Shown piece by piece: positions 12,101 to 24,885 of a stretch of 64,000 bases of DNA (its first letter is position 1; the number at the start of each line of letters is the position of its first letter). The position numbers and the translations under genes are program-made. This DNA comes from Schistocephalus solidus. Taxonomy: Eukaryota; Platyhelminthes; Cestoda; Diphyllobothriidea; Diphyllobothriidae. Location of the stretch: positions 124,001-188,000 of the forward strand of contig WEDG01005062.1 in assembly GCA_017591395.1 (NCBI GenBank), written 5' to 3'. The notes under the pieces are model-generated. The model was not told the DNA's origin and made no database searches. It worked only from the letters and a program-made list of their open reading frames with translations.

Positions 12101-13387
12101 ATGTTACGCAACAGTTCCTTCCATGGGCTTTATACGGCCGTAAAAACCGCAAGTAGTTTCCGAGGAAGCTGATTGGTCAGTACGCAACTTTTGTGCGATT
12201 TGCTTAAAAATATTTTCTACCATACGCGTGCATCAAGCGATAATTGAGCCGTATAACTAAAAATGCTCTTTTATATTCTTAAAATATGTTTTAAATACGT
12301 AGAATTTTCACCAATTAGACCGCGAAGGCAGAATAATATAAGGAAGGTGTTCTCATCTGCTTAAGATTGTCCTATTTCCAACGTTATTCCTTCTAAGTGA
12401 AGAAAAATAGTTTTGTTATTTTGTTAAGCTATGCATCCACGCATAGAACTAAACAGTAGCAACTTGGAATGCAAAATATCTTCGCTGCAAAGCACTTAAT
12501 GTTTTGAAGGGGATAACTGGATTGAATTTCGCACAATTGTTAGAATCTTTTGAACAGACAAACTATAACTTGCGATTGTTTAAATCATGAAAGCATTGAA
12601 ATTCATTACCATGTCGAGGCACCCGAAAAACAAAAGTCCACATTTGTGACCTCAGGAATTCAGGTGTAGGACCCCACATAACCGAAATTCAATTTTAAAA
12701 CCCATACAATTTAAAATTTCGGTTTTTCCACCGACATCAATAACGGTAAACAAATGTTTAACATGTTAAATTCGGCGGTAGTGACAATTATATATATTTT
12801 AGCCTAAAATGAACCTAATGCATATTTCACTCTTAATGCACTTAAGTTTGAAATAAAAATTGAATAATTAGAGGTAAGGCGTGTCTATATTTTACTGTTT
12901 TTTTTCACTTGCAGCAAATCACAGTTTTGCCCCTTGCTACTGCAAATATCCCAATAACCGCTCGTTCTAATAGCAATATCTACAGAATTCCCTACAGTGG
13001 CTTGCAAATAATTTCCACTTTTTCAATTAGGGATCACCTAATCAAGTTAATGATTTTTATTCTAGGAATTTTTTGGGGCAAGTCATCTTGGACGCTGAAT
13101 TAATAAGACCGTATCATTCATTTAGTCACCTAACCGAACCAGCACAAAGTTTAATGAAGCTTTAGAGACGCACTTTTAGTTTTTTTGTTGGAAGACAACA
13201 GTCTCGCGAGAGAGCACGAATGTTCTTTTTCATTCGATTTTTGTCAATATGTCTAATAAATAAAGCACTTTAAGAAGATGCACAAGCCAGTAAAATAACA
13301 CAGATTTCAGCGGCCCAACTTTATTCTCAGAATACGATCGATTCATTTATGAGGAAAAAACTAAATAATTAACGGTACTTCCGGCAG

Positions 13388-13417
13388 GAAAAGGCAGCCA
13401 TGGTCTTCTGCCTTTTC
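13388..13417. repeat. Perfect 10-bp hairpin
   Basis: GAAAAGGCAG (13388-13397) and CTGCCTTTTC (13408-13417) are exact reverse complements separated by ten bases. No gene adjoins it, so no terminator or regulatory role can be assigned. Confidence 0.6.
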
Positions 13418-15916
13418 AGCAGACTAAATTGAATGGGAGATTGAAAAAAAGGGTTTACGTTAAAAAGCATGAACTCGAAGCATGCACATTGTAGAAACAT
13501 CGTTTACTTAATATAAAATAAACGAAGTAACTATTACAATGTTTATGCCTTAAAATGCTGATTGTTCATTTCCTTTATATCATTTATGTGGCGAATTCAC
13601 TTTATTTTAATTTCCAAATTTTATTGATGGAAAATTCAATTTACAATATATTAGGCAATAAATAAAGTTTTGCGGCGTATATACCGTTCACTGATGGTCT
13701 ACCTAATATTCCTTTGGTTACTGACAAACACAAATCGATTAAAAAACTGTCAAGTTGATTAAATATTTTAACCATGTAAAGGAAACAAAACCTCACCATT
13801 GTTCCATTTTCAGTCAAAATTTAAATATACTGTCAAATGCTGACATCGACGAAGCAGAATTGTAGAAGGATATCTTATTTTATAAGTGCTCTATTTACGT
13901 TTAAATAACAGAAAACTAAGTTCGGTTTTCATTTTTAAGCAACGCATATAAACTGCAACGTTAAAAGCAAATGCTATCCTTGTATTTTGCTGAATATTTT
14001 CTATTTGAAAATAATTTTGACGTTACCTAATTGCAAGGCTTACGGAAATAACAAACAACGCTTAACCATCTCCATATTTCCAAAGTATTTATTTTAATGA
14101 TAATCTTTTATACAAAGCAAGATATTGTATGCCAGAAGGTATACTGACAATTAAATACACTGCGTATATTTTTAGTATTGCGATATCTGTATTACGTCGC
14201 AAAATATGACAATTTCGTTTAGAAACCAATCTTCTGTTCTTAAAAAGTTTTTTAATATAGTCTTGCGCATCTATGAACCGAACGGTAAAGGATATTATGA
14301 TTTTCACATGCAGGTTACATCAAAATTGTGCATCCTATAACATTTAGAGCTGAGTTTTATGTAACATTTAAGGCCTCCAGCAGATCATGTTGATCGTATA
14401 ATTACGATACTGCAAGCCACCTTTTTGGCCTTGGTTTTGAGCTTTTATAACAATTCCATTAATGCCTGAAAGGATGAAACAATTTGGAGACTGCTTTTAA
14501 AAGAACCTTCACCGGACAGAACGTCATTACCGCCCAAATATAATGTTTCAGTAAATTATTTCACAACTGAAAAGGACGAAGCCGGATCAATGAGTACCCA
14601 CAGACCTTTTCGATTTTAATTGGGTGTGGTTTTCCATCATAACATTGACAAATTTAATTACTTTCAGATAAGTTAAGCTAGCGATTCGTTTTTTTGCCAT
14701 GCTGCATAAAACCACTATCAAAAATTTTCGTTTTTTGTTTGAAAGAGCAACACACCGTATAATAACTTTCACTAGGCTTTCAAACATCCTGACTAACAAT
14801 GCACCTTGAATAGTCCATATCTGTAGAAAAAGCGTAATGACCAAGACAGTAGATTCTGGGATGGATTTTCCAGCCTTGTTAATCATCTGTCAGATAAACC
14901 TAATTTCATTCACTCATCAGCTGATATAATAACCCGCGTTTTTTTCATTCTGCCCTAACTAACCCAAAGATCCACCAACGAATCATCGTTCTGTTGATCA
15001 ATAAATATTTATTATCATGGATTGTGCATTCAACCGTAAGGATATATGACATACTCGGCTTAAATTACCTTGTCGGGGGTCTATTTTATGAGATTTCTGG
15101 TCACCAGTGAGGCCCCGGCAACCACATATGATGCTAATACACCTAGCATTGATCTTTTAACAGTATGCACCTACCTATAAGTCACTATAAAAAGCCTTAT
15201 GCTCACCACAATAATCGTTCTATCTAACCGGATTGCGAAAAGTCGCCTTAGGCTAGTCAATAATTATCAACGCTATTGCATGGGCGAACCATGTTAAATG
15301 ACTGTGTCTGTAGACTTAATAAGTATGGCAGCTTAGATTTTGTGGGACACGGGGAAATCAAAACCTTCAAATTCGGGAATTGATTTGTGTGCGCCCATCA
15401 ATATGCTGCGTATATAAGTGTCAAGCAAAGGTCAAGGAATATGTTAGAGGATTGAATTGGGATGTACAGAGACAATAAATAATAATTTTACAAGCAAAAA
15501 AATACAACAAAATAGAGATGGCTAGTGAAGGTCTGGATAGAGAGCTCAAGAAGGCACAGATATACACTTTTCATAAGTTCACAAATTTAGATCCCTGTTT
15601 CTAGTTCGAGGTTTTAAATGCATGTAATATCCACGACCATATGGGTACGGTTTTCCACGTGGGCAAGGAATTTTTGGCCGTTCATTTATTTTGCGAGCTG
15701 CTCATACAGATTGCGGAAGACCATTTTTCCGCCTACCGTTTTGCATTTTTTTATGACAAGTTGTCATCAAACTTATCAAGCAATTGCAGTGTTACGTCAT
15801 TAGTACTTGCGCATTCAGCGTTTGTGTTAATAATCATAAAAACGTTTTCCGAAAACCGAGGGCCTTGTTACCTCTCGGGCTCGAAAATATGTAATATAAC
15901 AAATTATTTCTCTTGA

Positions 15917-18830
15917 CCATGGTAGCTTATGATTATGTGACAAGATAATATTTTTGTAGGGTAGTTTTCTCTCATGCGTAATTATGAAAGTAAAGTCGCA
16001 CAACGTTACGCATGATGAATATTCGCATACCTTGGGCCAATCAGCGAAGAATGTTTAATGTTAGTAAGAGGCCAACGACAAATAGAACAAGATGTTATTA
16101 ATTTTAAAGCGACGAGGCAATATGAGGCCAAATTATGCATATTGTTTTGAGACCTAGCTTGCACGAACTGTCCAGATGAAAGTCAATATTAGTAAACTTT
16201 CCGAAGGAAAATGTTTAACAGGTTTTAAACTGCTATTTCATATGTGATATTATTTAAATGCCTGCAATGAACTTTCAAGACTGTAATATTTGAATATGAC
16301 CCAAAAGACACTATGAAGGAAATTATATGGTTACGTTTCAAATATTTAGCCAGACACGTTCAGGGACTGCCAAGACAACCTTGTACCACAACCTATCTTT
16401 TTTTGTGTTAAATGTAACTTCAAAAACAAAAAAGTATGATTTTATCTCTCCTTTAGTAACATTTCGGTGTTCTTCTGCCAGATGTATGTGGATAGAAAAG
16501 CACAAGGGACCATATTCTGCTCAGTTCGGTTAAATCGGTCAGCAAAGCCAATTAATTTTTTTCAAAATAAAAATAAATTGGCTGACGAAAACAAGAAGAT
16601 GAAATTTACGACCCTGGGAGAGATAAAATCAGCTGGTTTTTAAAATTTTTTAAATCACGAAGGAACAAATATATTGATTTAAATATTTTTTTAATTTTTA
16701 TACGCGCACAATAAAAGTCTATGAAGATATGTTCGGGTTAAATGGCCTCCCAAAAATACTCTTTTATACCGTTTTCCGGAAAGGAATCTGTTTAATGTTT
16801 AACGATGCTATAAAAACGCGTAGAAAGCCGCACCTTAAAGTGCTTCAACATTTCTTCGTTTGGCTGGTGGATGACTTGGATAGAGATGATGACGTCTAGT
16901 TTCCTTTGCAGAAAGGAGTAAGCGGAAACAATTTCAATTACTTAAGGCCATACGTGGAATGGCTGATGACTGAATAATGAATGTCAGTATAAAAATAAAA
17001 TGATTTTTTGAAATCAATTGCTCATCCGACCCGCTGTGGACAACCTAGAGGGTTTGTGAGGATTCAGATTCACAGCATACTATGCAAGGCATCGCCGTTG
17101 ACTATATTTAATTATACTCTGGCTGTTCAAATGTTGGCCGTCCGAAAAGCCTTCCCGTTTGGTCCACGAAGTAATGCAGTCACAGAAACTGATTTTCTGG
17201 GATAAATGCTTGCCCAGGCACCCAGCAATATAACTATAGCAATGTAGGCTCAGTTTTGTTTTAAATGCCTTTTAAATAATTGCCGGATGACAACGAATTT
17301 AGCAATACATTTGCCTGCCAATCAACCCACAATACACTGATAAAGGTATCGTAAGCTGATAATAAGCAATTTTGGTGCAAAGTTGTCGATGTGTATAGGG
17401 CTAAATTTGTGTTTGGTTGAAAGCATGGGTCAGGTTACTCACCACTGGCAGACACGTGGAATGCAATACGAAGATGCAGCCATGAAATATTTTATTTCCT
17501 ATAAATTTTTTGTTGTGCTTCCTGGCAATAATCAGGTTCATCGCCGTTAATGCAATTCTGAATAGTAAGTAGAAAAATTGATGTATATACTGACTGCAGT
17601 CGATCGCAGAAGTCATTACTTTATTTTATTTATGAAAAGGGTAACAAAATAAAGATAAAATGCTACCTATGACCATTAAGTGAGTGCTTGAATGAAAAAG
17701 TAAGTCATCAAGCTAAGCTGCTTAAAAAATTACGACTGAAACAAAGAGGTGTTTTGTCAGAGTAGTTTGCGAAATGATGATTGCGTATTTCGTATTTCTT
17801 TAAAGGATCTTTGGGCATATAATTAAAACATTGTGTTCGGTTCTGTACTTCACTAGAAGATACCAAAAATTTATTCACATCAATTCTTAAATCATTGATA
17901 ATTTTTTTCATTACCGCAATGTTAGAAATTATTCAAATGCGTAATTTCAGAAGTTCAACTGCAGAAAATTGCTTTCTTTGTGCGTAAATATTCAAAAGGT
18001 CAATCCCTAATTGGTTAATTACGAGAATGATAAATCATTGACTTAATGAAGACTTCCATTTGCTTAGGTTTGACAAGCAACAATCTGCGAATAAAAAGAT
18101 AATATAGAAGGTAAATATTACCTGAAAAGTGTGGTTAAGCAGTTTTTACTGCAAGGGTTGTGCGAGCAAATGTTTAATGTTTCGAGTAATGAACTGTTAG
18201 TCTGTGAGTTCAACATCATGTCGTTTAATGTTATTACCAAATAATTACTCGCAAATTCGAATATGTAAGGTGTAGCATTAAAACGTAAATGGATTTGAAA
18301 GCGTCTGTATTTTCCCTCTTACGGGCACTCTTTTATCAATCAAGATCATTGATAACATCCCTGCTACGCAAAGCGTTTAAGCTAGAAAATACAAGTTACG
18401 ACATCCAAAATTCCTCAAAATTACCACCGTGCTGATCACCATGATTCGATCAGCTTGGTCGTCTTTTGCTAATAGCGTATATGGTCAAACTCAAAATCAG
18501 CTACCCTGTATGTAATCTTGTTATGGCATTCTACCAATGGCGTGCATTATATTTAATTAAAGCGTTTTTAAAATATATTTTTCCACACATGAACTAAGGC
18601 CCTTCTGCCTAAATAATGAAGGTGTTGACGTGCACATAAGGGCTAAGCAGGCAGCAGCAGCTATGGCACCGCAAAAATGCATGACTCTTTGTTGAATTCG
18701 TAAATATCAGATTGTATCGAGAGACTGAGCTGCGGCCATTATAGAGCTAATTGTTCAAACATTGTGCCAGCCTTTGAACATCGTTAGCCAGCACTCGTAT
18801 TCTACATGTCTGATGAGTAATATATAAAGT
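15917..18830. other. AT-rich DNA without a recognised gene
   Basis: No supported feature. Frames up to 71 codons on both strands have no family signature. Confidence 0.5.
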
Positions 18831-18970
18831 TCTCAGTTACTTCCTGCCATTAGATACCATCATATGTATTGCAGTGGATTAGGTTGGAGCTTGAAACACA
18901 AGCCAGGGTGGTCGTGGCACTGAAAGGTCAATGGGGAAGCCACTTTGAAGGATATAACTGGCGATGACAG

Positions 18971-19014
18971 GAAAGAAGACAGTGGCAATTTCTGACTTAT
19001 AAGACATCATCAGC
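18971..19014 (-). repeat. G-family interspersed repeat, copy 1 (degraded)
   Basis: This stretch resembles a roughly 55-bp repeat unit found at 29680-29735, 30003-30049, 35077-35137, 60543-60604 and 61012-61068. On this strand the family reads approximately ACTGAAATGGCCATTT, then GGCTCATTATCCGTCATCAG, then TCAGCCATACCCAACC. This is the most diverged copy; the part aligned is the GACAGTGGCAATTTCTGAC to CATCATCAGCC section. Strand signs in this family are given relative to the complementary reading (GGTTGGGTATGGCTG...). Confidence 0.4.
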
Positions 19015-20933
19015 CATTTATTGCAAACTACAGGTTTTTCAACGCCCGAGACGACAAATGTCGATCCATTGGTTAGATTTTAAACGTTTTAAACATTGAG
19101 CCGCGTGTTTGTTGCCTTTTTGGCTGTAATTTGAGCGCACTCGCGCCATTGTGACTTGGGCTTCACTCTCAAGTCGCACTAACAAACGCAAAATAACTAG
19201 TATTATTTTCGACCGAATAAAATTATCGTTAGTCACAAGAGAAACTAGAATGTTCAGCTCTGGTTAATTTTCCGCCATCAACCAGCCATATTCAACTCTT
19301 GGTGTTCAAACTCTTGACGCTCTAATCCATGACTACCTAGGGTAAACTCCGATGCTGTAGCCATTGATCCAGTGGTATGCTATCCTGCCTGTTGTAATCT
19401 AAGGGTGATCTTAGGTTCAGAAATTCCGAGATTTAAAGAGATTGAAAATTCAGCCGTTTGGACTCGAACGACGTTCGTCGGCTTACGGAGAACGAACATG
19501 TACAGGCTGTGTGCGTTTACATGTCCATAGTCTGCATTCTCGTTCATGATTACAGACCCCTACTGCTGTGGCTATGTAACGGTTTGCGACAGGTTTATCA
19601 TGCAACTCTGTGTGAAATGGAGCACACCTGGGTTACCTTTATCCATTTCAAAAAGGACAGGAGTTGTTGATTCTCCACATAAAAAACTTGCAAAGACTCT
19701 CCTAGCTTGTTTGCTTTGCATGCCAACGTTACGCTTTTACTGCGTGTTGTTTTGATTGTCTGCTTCTATTTAATCAATGGAAAAGGTTTTTTGTAATTTT
19801 TCGTCCGCTTCCTTCGGTAGAAGGGTAAATGAATATGACCATTAATTCTTCTTCCTCATCGCTATAATATATTTAGGTCACAGCTTATAGGTATGCTGAC
19901 TCAAATTTCAAAGTGCATGCATATTTGCGTAATTTCTAATTATCGTATTATTACTCATTTCTCCTGATTTTACAGTTTTTTTAATTTATTGAAAAAGACC
20001 CGTTTAGGTGGCATTGATTAAACTGCGAGATATATCAAGATTTTGTGTTGTTAAGTGATTTAAGCTTGGTGCCACTGCATATTGTTATCCAGTTTTTTAA
20101 ACAGTGATCTCTAGAGTCGACTGCAAGCCCGATTTATTTTACAACTTTGTTCATTTCGCAGGACAAATGGTTGGTGAGAATGGTTTGCTTGATGCGTACA
20201 GACGTCCACTTGAATTTATTTGATTGTTTTTTTGGAAGAGACGTCTACGAGACAGTTGTGTGACGATTTCAGTGTAGGTGACTTGGATCGGTTTGAAATT
20301 GGTACAGTGTGCGAGTTAGAATGCTGTTTTCTCGCTTCCTACTCACCCCCATGTTAAAATTTGGACACCCAATAGGAAATCTTCTCTTCAGTTACTTGAT
20401 ATTGGCTCAGAAACAGTTGTGACTCTGCGAGTTTCTTACATCCCATGTAAATCATCCGCCAGTCTAGGGGTTTGACAAGTTATCGGATCTTAATTTACCT
20501 TCCGTATTGCAACTTCTGACGAGTATTTTAAGGTTTCTCTAAGAAACCATTCCTTCCGTCATTTTTTCGCAAATTTTGGAAAATGTGTTCGGCCACAAGT
20601 CCCACACCAGCAAACAGCTGACTGTTATTTCACTCAAAGTGTCAGCAGAAGTATTCTTTAGAATATTGTCAACGAATATTTTGGATTGCTGCTTATATGC
20701 CTTCGCCATGCATTTTTGGTGCCACTGAGGCAGTGGAATCCTTCTTTGACATAGTAACGATCCCATTTTCAGGATTGAAAACTTCTCTCCAGACGGAGGA
20801 GTCTAAAGCATTCTATTACCTCCACCCACGAACGTGGCGTGCTATCTTGTTTGTGGGGAGCTATACATGCTGTCTAATTGCCTAGAAGTTGCCAACCACA
20901 GGTGAACGTTTGGGCAAAATTATCTTCACGCTG

Positions 20934-21003
20934 CTTCGGAGGGGAAAGTATATCATTATTCCTTGCCTATTAAAAAGGAACATATAATAACTTTCCTCCC
21001 CTC
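20934..21003. repeat. Imperfect inverted repeat
   Basis: The left arm includes GGAAAGTATATCATTATTCC and the right arm includes GGAACATATAATAACTTTCC, so the outer GGAAAGT/ACTTTCC and inner TTCCTT/AAGGAA blocks pair while the middle matches only partly. It could be a short non-autonomous transposon remnant or a chance hairpin. Confidence 0.4.
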
Positions 21004-21039
21004 ATACCTGCTTGTCGTAGGCATTTTTGTTTGTGTTTA

Positions 21040-21780
21040 TGCAGTATTAGCGAAGATACGCTTAATAATTTTGTAATCTGCGAATATTTTTTTCTATTAG
21101 GCCGATTTTTGGCTTTTCGCTAAGCTGCCTCGTTAGGATGCTGCAGATCCCTGCACGAAACTTCGAGGCCATCGTCCGGGCAGATGTGGACAAAATAGGT
21201 ATCAAGCAGTGTATTTGAATGTTGCGTGCGCAGTCCATTTCAAATTCTGAGTGGAACATGGTCATTCAAACAGAAGACTTGGCTATTGGAAAGTTTCGTC
21301 TTCACAGTCAAACGCATCATCGGATTTGGTAGCAGGGGAGAGCAGCGAATGCACTAGGACGGCAGTATCTGAAGAATGCAGTTACAAAATCCTCACATGC
21401 CTGTAGAAATTGGAGGCTGCTGCATTAACTGCACATGATCATATTTGCCAATTAGTCTGACCGTCTTCATCGAAGTGGTTAATTGCCGCAATATCACCTC
21501 CAGTTTTCGGTAATGAACAAAGGGATAACAGCATTGAGGTGGGATTGCGGCAGTTAGATGAGGCCTAGCATCTCATTGAAGTTCTTGATGTTGGGGATGA
21601 TGCCTGAGCCGCGAGATGGTTCAAGCATAGTTCTTCGATTCGCAGTGGAGCAAGAAACACAAATTGCTTCACCCGTAGACAGTGTTAAAATATTGGTTGG
21701 TCAATGTCCCGCTGGACGTGCTTGGTTGAACTTTGCTTGAAGTGACAGTACCTGCTAACTTAAACGGTTGATTAGCTAGC
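21040..21780. other. GC-richer block, possibly an old transposon relic, unclassified
   Basis: Base composition rises relative to the flanks. Both strands show fragmented frames with mixed amino-acid content and several in-frame stops. I could not recognise any transposase, reverse transcriptase or integrase motif, so no function is assigned. Confidence 0.3.
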
Positions 21781-23658
21781 ATTGTTGATTAAATTGCCAT
21801 GATGAACGACTAAGAATCCGGCGAATGAAAAACCATCTCTTTAAGTAAGCATATGCATTACTTATGCACGTAAGGTTATAGCACCTGGTGTCTATGAATG
21901 CAGCCTTTGATGTGCACCAGATACCCGTTTCTATTGCCATGTTTGACACTGGATTTGAAACCACAGAAAAAGAAACATTTATTTCAGAAATCAAGTGTTT
22001 ACCTTCCCATTATCAACAGAGACTAATCTCATGAAGATTAAACCCAAAATTCTGAAATTATTTCTTTTGGATATGAAGGATTAATTAAGTGGGGATTTAG
22101 TTTTGATTACCGTGTATCCTAATGCCAAGATATTTCGAACAAGGCAGGATACCGACTTTTTAATGCACGTCCCTTTTCGGTTGTATGCAAAAAAAACGCA
22201 CGCAGTGTCAAATGATTACTCAAGCAGTTTGCATCTTTTCGGTTCACTTTTAAAGCCCTTAAAAAAGCAAGTAAATTTCATATGAAATGTACGGCAAAAA
22301 CCTTTCATGTGCTGACTTAATACATAATCATGTTTTCTTCCAATTTTACACTCAAAGATTAGTTATATTTTTTGAAAACGTGTTTTGATTCCGGAATAAC
22401 TGTGAACCCGATCTGCGGTTGTATTTCGTTTCGTTGTCACTGGATGCTTTCCATGTAGCGAATAACTTATCTACCCCTTGTCCATCAAAAGGATACCATG
22501 TAGTGATCAGAATATTTTGAAAAACGTTGGATCTGGTGTTAACCTCATGAGGAAACTTACATATAAGAAAAGACGTAAGTATGGAGTTGTCGTATATAAC
22601 CTCATACTTGGAAGCAATTAAAAACCAATCCATAGACTTTCTTTGAGGATGCGATGGGTTCATGAACGTTTATTTTATTCCTTTTTTTCTGCAATATATA
22701 TTTGTGTTTATAAGGACAGTGGAAGTCAAAAGAAAAAATATATGCTGCATATTGATTAAATTTACGGGGTTCGGTTTCACCAATGACTAAAACGACGTAC
22801 ATTTTGCCATACCCGAAATATTTTCGGGATTAAATTGAAAATAATTATAATGGTAAAAGCAATAATAATAATGACACTTAAGTAATGTTTCCAAATCGAT
22901 AGCACATTTTTGAAATTCCCTTCAATTTACATGAGATCAGTTGTTAAATATATATGTTCCTGATGACCAACAGTTTATATCGTGTGAGGAGCCAAGGGCA
23001 TACCTATAAATTACTTTACAATGATGGCAGATCTTTACCATATCAACCGCACTCTATCAACCAATACAGTTCGGTACGAAGACTGCGTCAATAAGTCTGA
23101 ATGCAGGAGTGTACGCAAGGGCAGACACAGTTTAACAGCCTGTTTACGCTTGCTGCACACGCTGAATCAGACTAAGCGGCCCATTCATATTCCACGTAAG
23201 TGATAGTGTCGAAAAGCTCGACTCTCCACGCCGATGGGAAAATGACGAATGCCGTTACTTGGCAGCCCTTGTAGTCACGGGCTTTACGCACCATGATAGA
23301 TTTAAAGTGCCCTGTATTCCGAGTGTTTGCCTCGGTCATACCCGTTCGTGATGCTGCTAAGGAGCATAAGAAGATAACAGGAGAAATTAAATTTGACTAA
23401 GATATTGCACAGCAACCGCTGTATTTGCTATGTGTGTTGTTGCATAGCAACCACATTCTGTAAACAATACAATGATTTTGTTTAAACTAACCACAGTTAC
23501 CTAGGCAAAAGGTAATCTCGCAGTTGAATTGGAACCAATCTACTTGCAGAGCAGGATGTTTTACCTTTTAAAAACCTATTTTGTTGCCATTTCATCTCTT
23601 CCGCATGTTTTGCAATTCAGCAAGGACAGCGAGACTGCCTGCAGTTCAACCTCTTAAC

Positions 23659-23943
23659 CTAATTGATTTTATCCTTCAGGCTAAACTCGCAGTCATTTGC
23701 GGTGTCTAAGGAGGAGAAGGAGCAACTCTCCACCTTATTTTCTGCCTCGTATTCGCCTGTATAATATTCAGATGTTGTTACAGATTGTGGCCGTTTTGGG
23801 TGGATAAACAAGCCCCGACCGAGTGTCTTTTTTGCATTTCTGGTGACAGAAAAACGGCCGGATGGAGAAAAACAACCGAATTCAGGACAGTAATCTAAAG
23901 ATTGCCTTGTCGTTTGATGTGCCAATACGGGCTTACGTCCCCT
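23659..23943 (-). CDS. Candidate terminal exon, unknown product (low confidence)
   Basis: On the minus strand the frame is open from an upstream TAA at about 23974 to a stop at 23659, about 105 codons. A possible splice acceptor (CGCTTAG, cut after about 23944) lies near its 5' side, and there is no ATG at the start of the most protein-like part, as expected for an internal or terminal exon. The predicted segment is hydrophilic and compositionally balanced (rich in S, T, E, K), unlike the F/L/I/K/N bias of chance frames in this AT-rich DNA. It has no transmembrane segment or domain that I recognise. No AATAAA signal was found on this strand within about 250 bp downstream. It may equally be a chance frame: at this composition one or more runs of this length are expected in 64 kb. 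Confidence 0.2.
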   Translation of the reverse strand, partial: RGRKPVLAHQTTRQSLDYCPEFGCFSPSGRFSVTRNAKKTLGRGLFIHPKRPQSVTTSEYYTGEYEAENKVESCSFSSLDTANDCEFSLKDKIN

Positions 23944-24193
23944 AAGCGGTATTTTGCACGAAAAAGAGTTTTTTTATGTGTAACACTTCCCCTTTCACCG
24001 TAAGGGTTTTTAGTTGTAAGCATATGGGCCATCTCATATAGTTGATTGTCCGTTGACGCAATGGCTTCATTTCAAATAGGGTTCTAATAAGTTGTTTTGG
24101 TGTGTTCGCTGACTCTTGCAGTCTCCAGCATAGTCTTTTAAATTAAATTGATTCTTTCCAAAGCTATTGATAATTGCGAAGAAGGGGACACGA

Positions 24194-24320
24194 TCACTGG
24201 AATAAGAGATTTATTAGTCTGACGTTTCGTTTTCTCTAGAACCCATCAACCGTGACAGTCGTTCAAAAGGGTTATAGAGAGAATCCGAAACTTAATCTGA
24301 CAAAGTTCTTGTTCCAGTGA
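24194..24320. repeat. Inverted pair of PLE 3' ends with hammerhead-like sequence
   Basis: The left arm (24194-24244, PLE sense on minus) and right arm (24269-24320, sense on plus) are reverse complements over about 50 bp with scattered mismatches, separated by 24 nt. Both show the PLE tail pattern: GGGTT followed by AGAGA and AATCCGAAAC (right arm, 24269-24291) or GAAACGTC (left arm, minus strand, near 24221-24228), then a run ending TTCCAGTGA. The same pattern appears at 31912-31985 and 62806-62890. The CTGATGA core is degraded in both arms (GTTGATG on the minus strand at 24245-24250). Confidence 0.6.
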
Positions 24321-24729
24321 CTGCATCTTCGCTTCTTTATTGCCAATGACAGTTTTCGCAGTTAAACCTAAAATGTATCGAACAGTTTTCTTAACATCTG
24401 CTGACCACCTTTAAGTAGCAACAGGGTTGTGAAAGAGAAACAGGTCATGTACAGTAAATGGTTATAGAGGAATTATTACACAAATGATCTCCTGTAGGGT
24501 GGTTTATCTGGTGGACAGTAGCGATGGCGTCTATCAAACAAACAGGACGGTAACGGTTGGATCGATAGCTCTACCTTATCTTCACTTCTAAGAAATACCG
24601 ATTTGTTTCGTTTTGGGAAGGATTAATTAAACCCCCTTCCACTTCATTCATTCGCCCTTGCACCTCAATTTCGTGCTACCACAAGGGCTATCGCTCGGCT
24701 TCTGATGAGAATAACTGTTGAGTCTTGAG

Positions 24730-24885
24730 TTAAGGATCAAAGATTTAGGTTATGATCTAGAGTTAGGGTTAGAGGTTGGAGCCATGATTAGGGGGTTAGT
24801 TTTCGGTTTAAGATAAAACTTCGAGGTTATTGCGAGGGATTACGAGCTAAGGTTTGGCATGTGACATTATTAAGGATTAAAAATT
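24730..24885 (+). repeat. Degenerate telomere-like tract (TTAGGG-type)
   Basis: A run of AGTTAGGGTTAGAGG, GATTAGGGGGTTAG and related words such as AAGGTTTGG and GGATTACG, repeating at irregular spacing. Flatworm telomeres use TTAGGG, so this resembles a decayed interstitial telomere-like or minisatellite array. It has no exact period. Confidence 0.55.

Larger units (their letters stand above)
5757..15600. other. Long AT-rich region without a recognised gene
   Basis: Ten kilobases with no reading frame above 125 codons and no motif I recognise. The 125-codon frame at 7106-7483 (minus) and the 105-codon frame at 7857-8174 (plus) have AT-driven composition (F, L, I, K, N) and no domain signature. 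Weak tRNA-SINE-like scraps may exist near 8640 (GGGGTTTGAATCC) and 9655-9685, but these are too degraded to call. Two small hairpins in this region are listed separately. Confidence 0.5.

Noticed and set aside
13202..13211. TCTCGCGAGA palindrome, a motif known from some animal promoters
   Set aside because: A single ten-base occurrence with no gene on either side; it cannot be called regulatory.
15605..15916. Roughly 100 open codons on the plus strand with an ATG at 15641
   Set aside because: The first half looks somewhat protein-like, but the segment is F, L, S and N rich, has no clear splice sites and matches no family I know.
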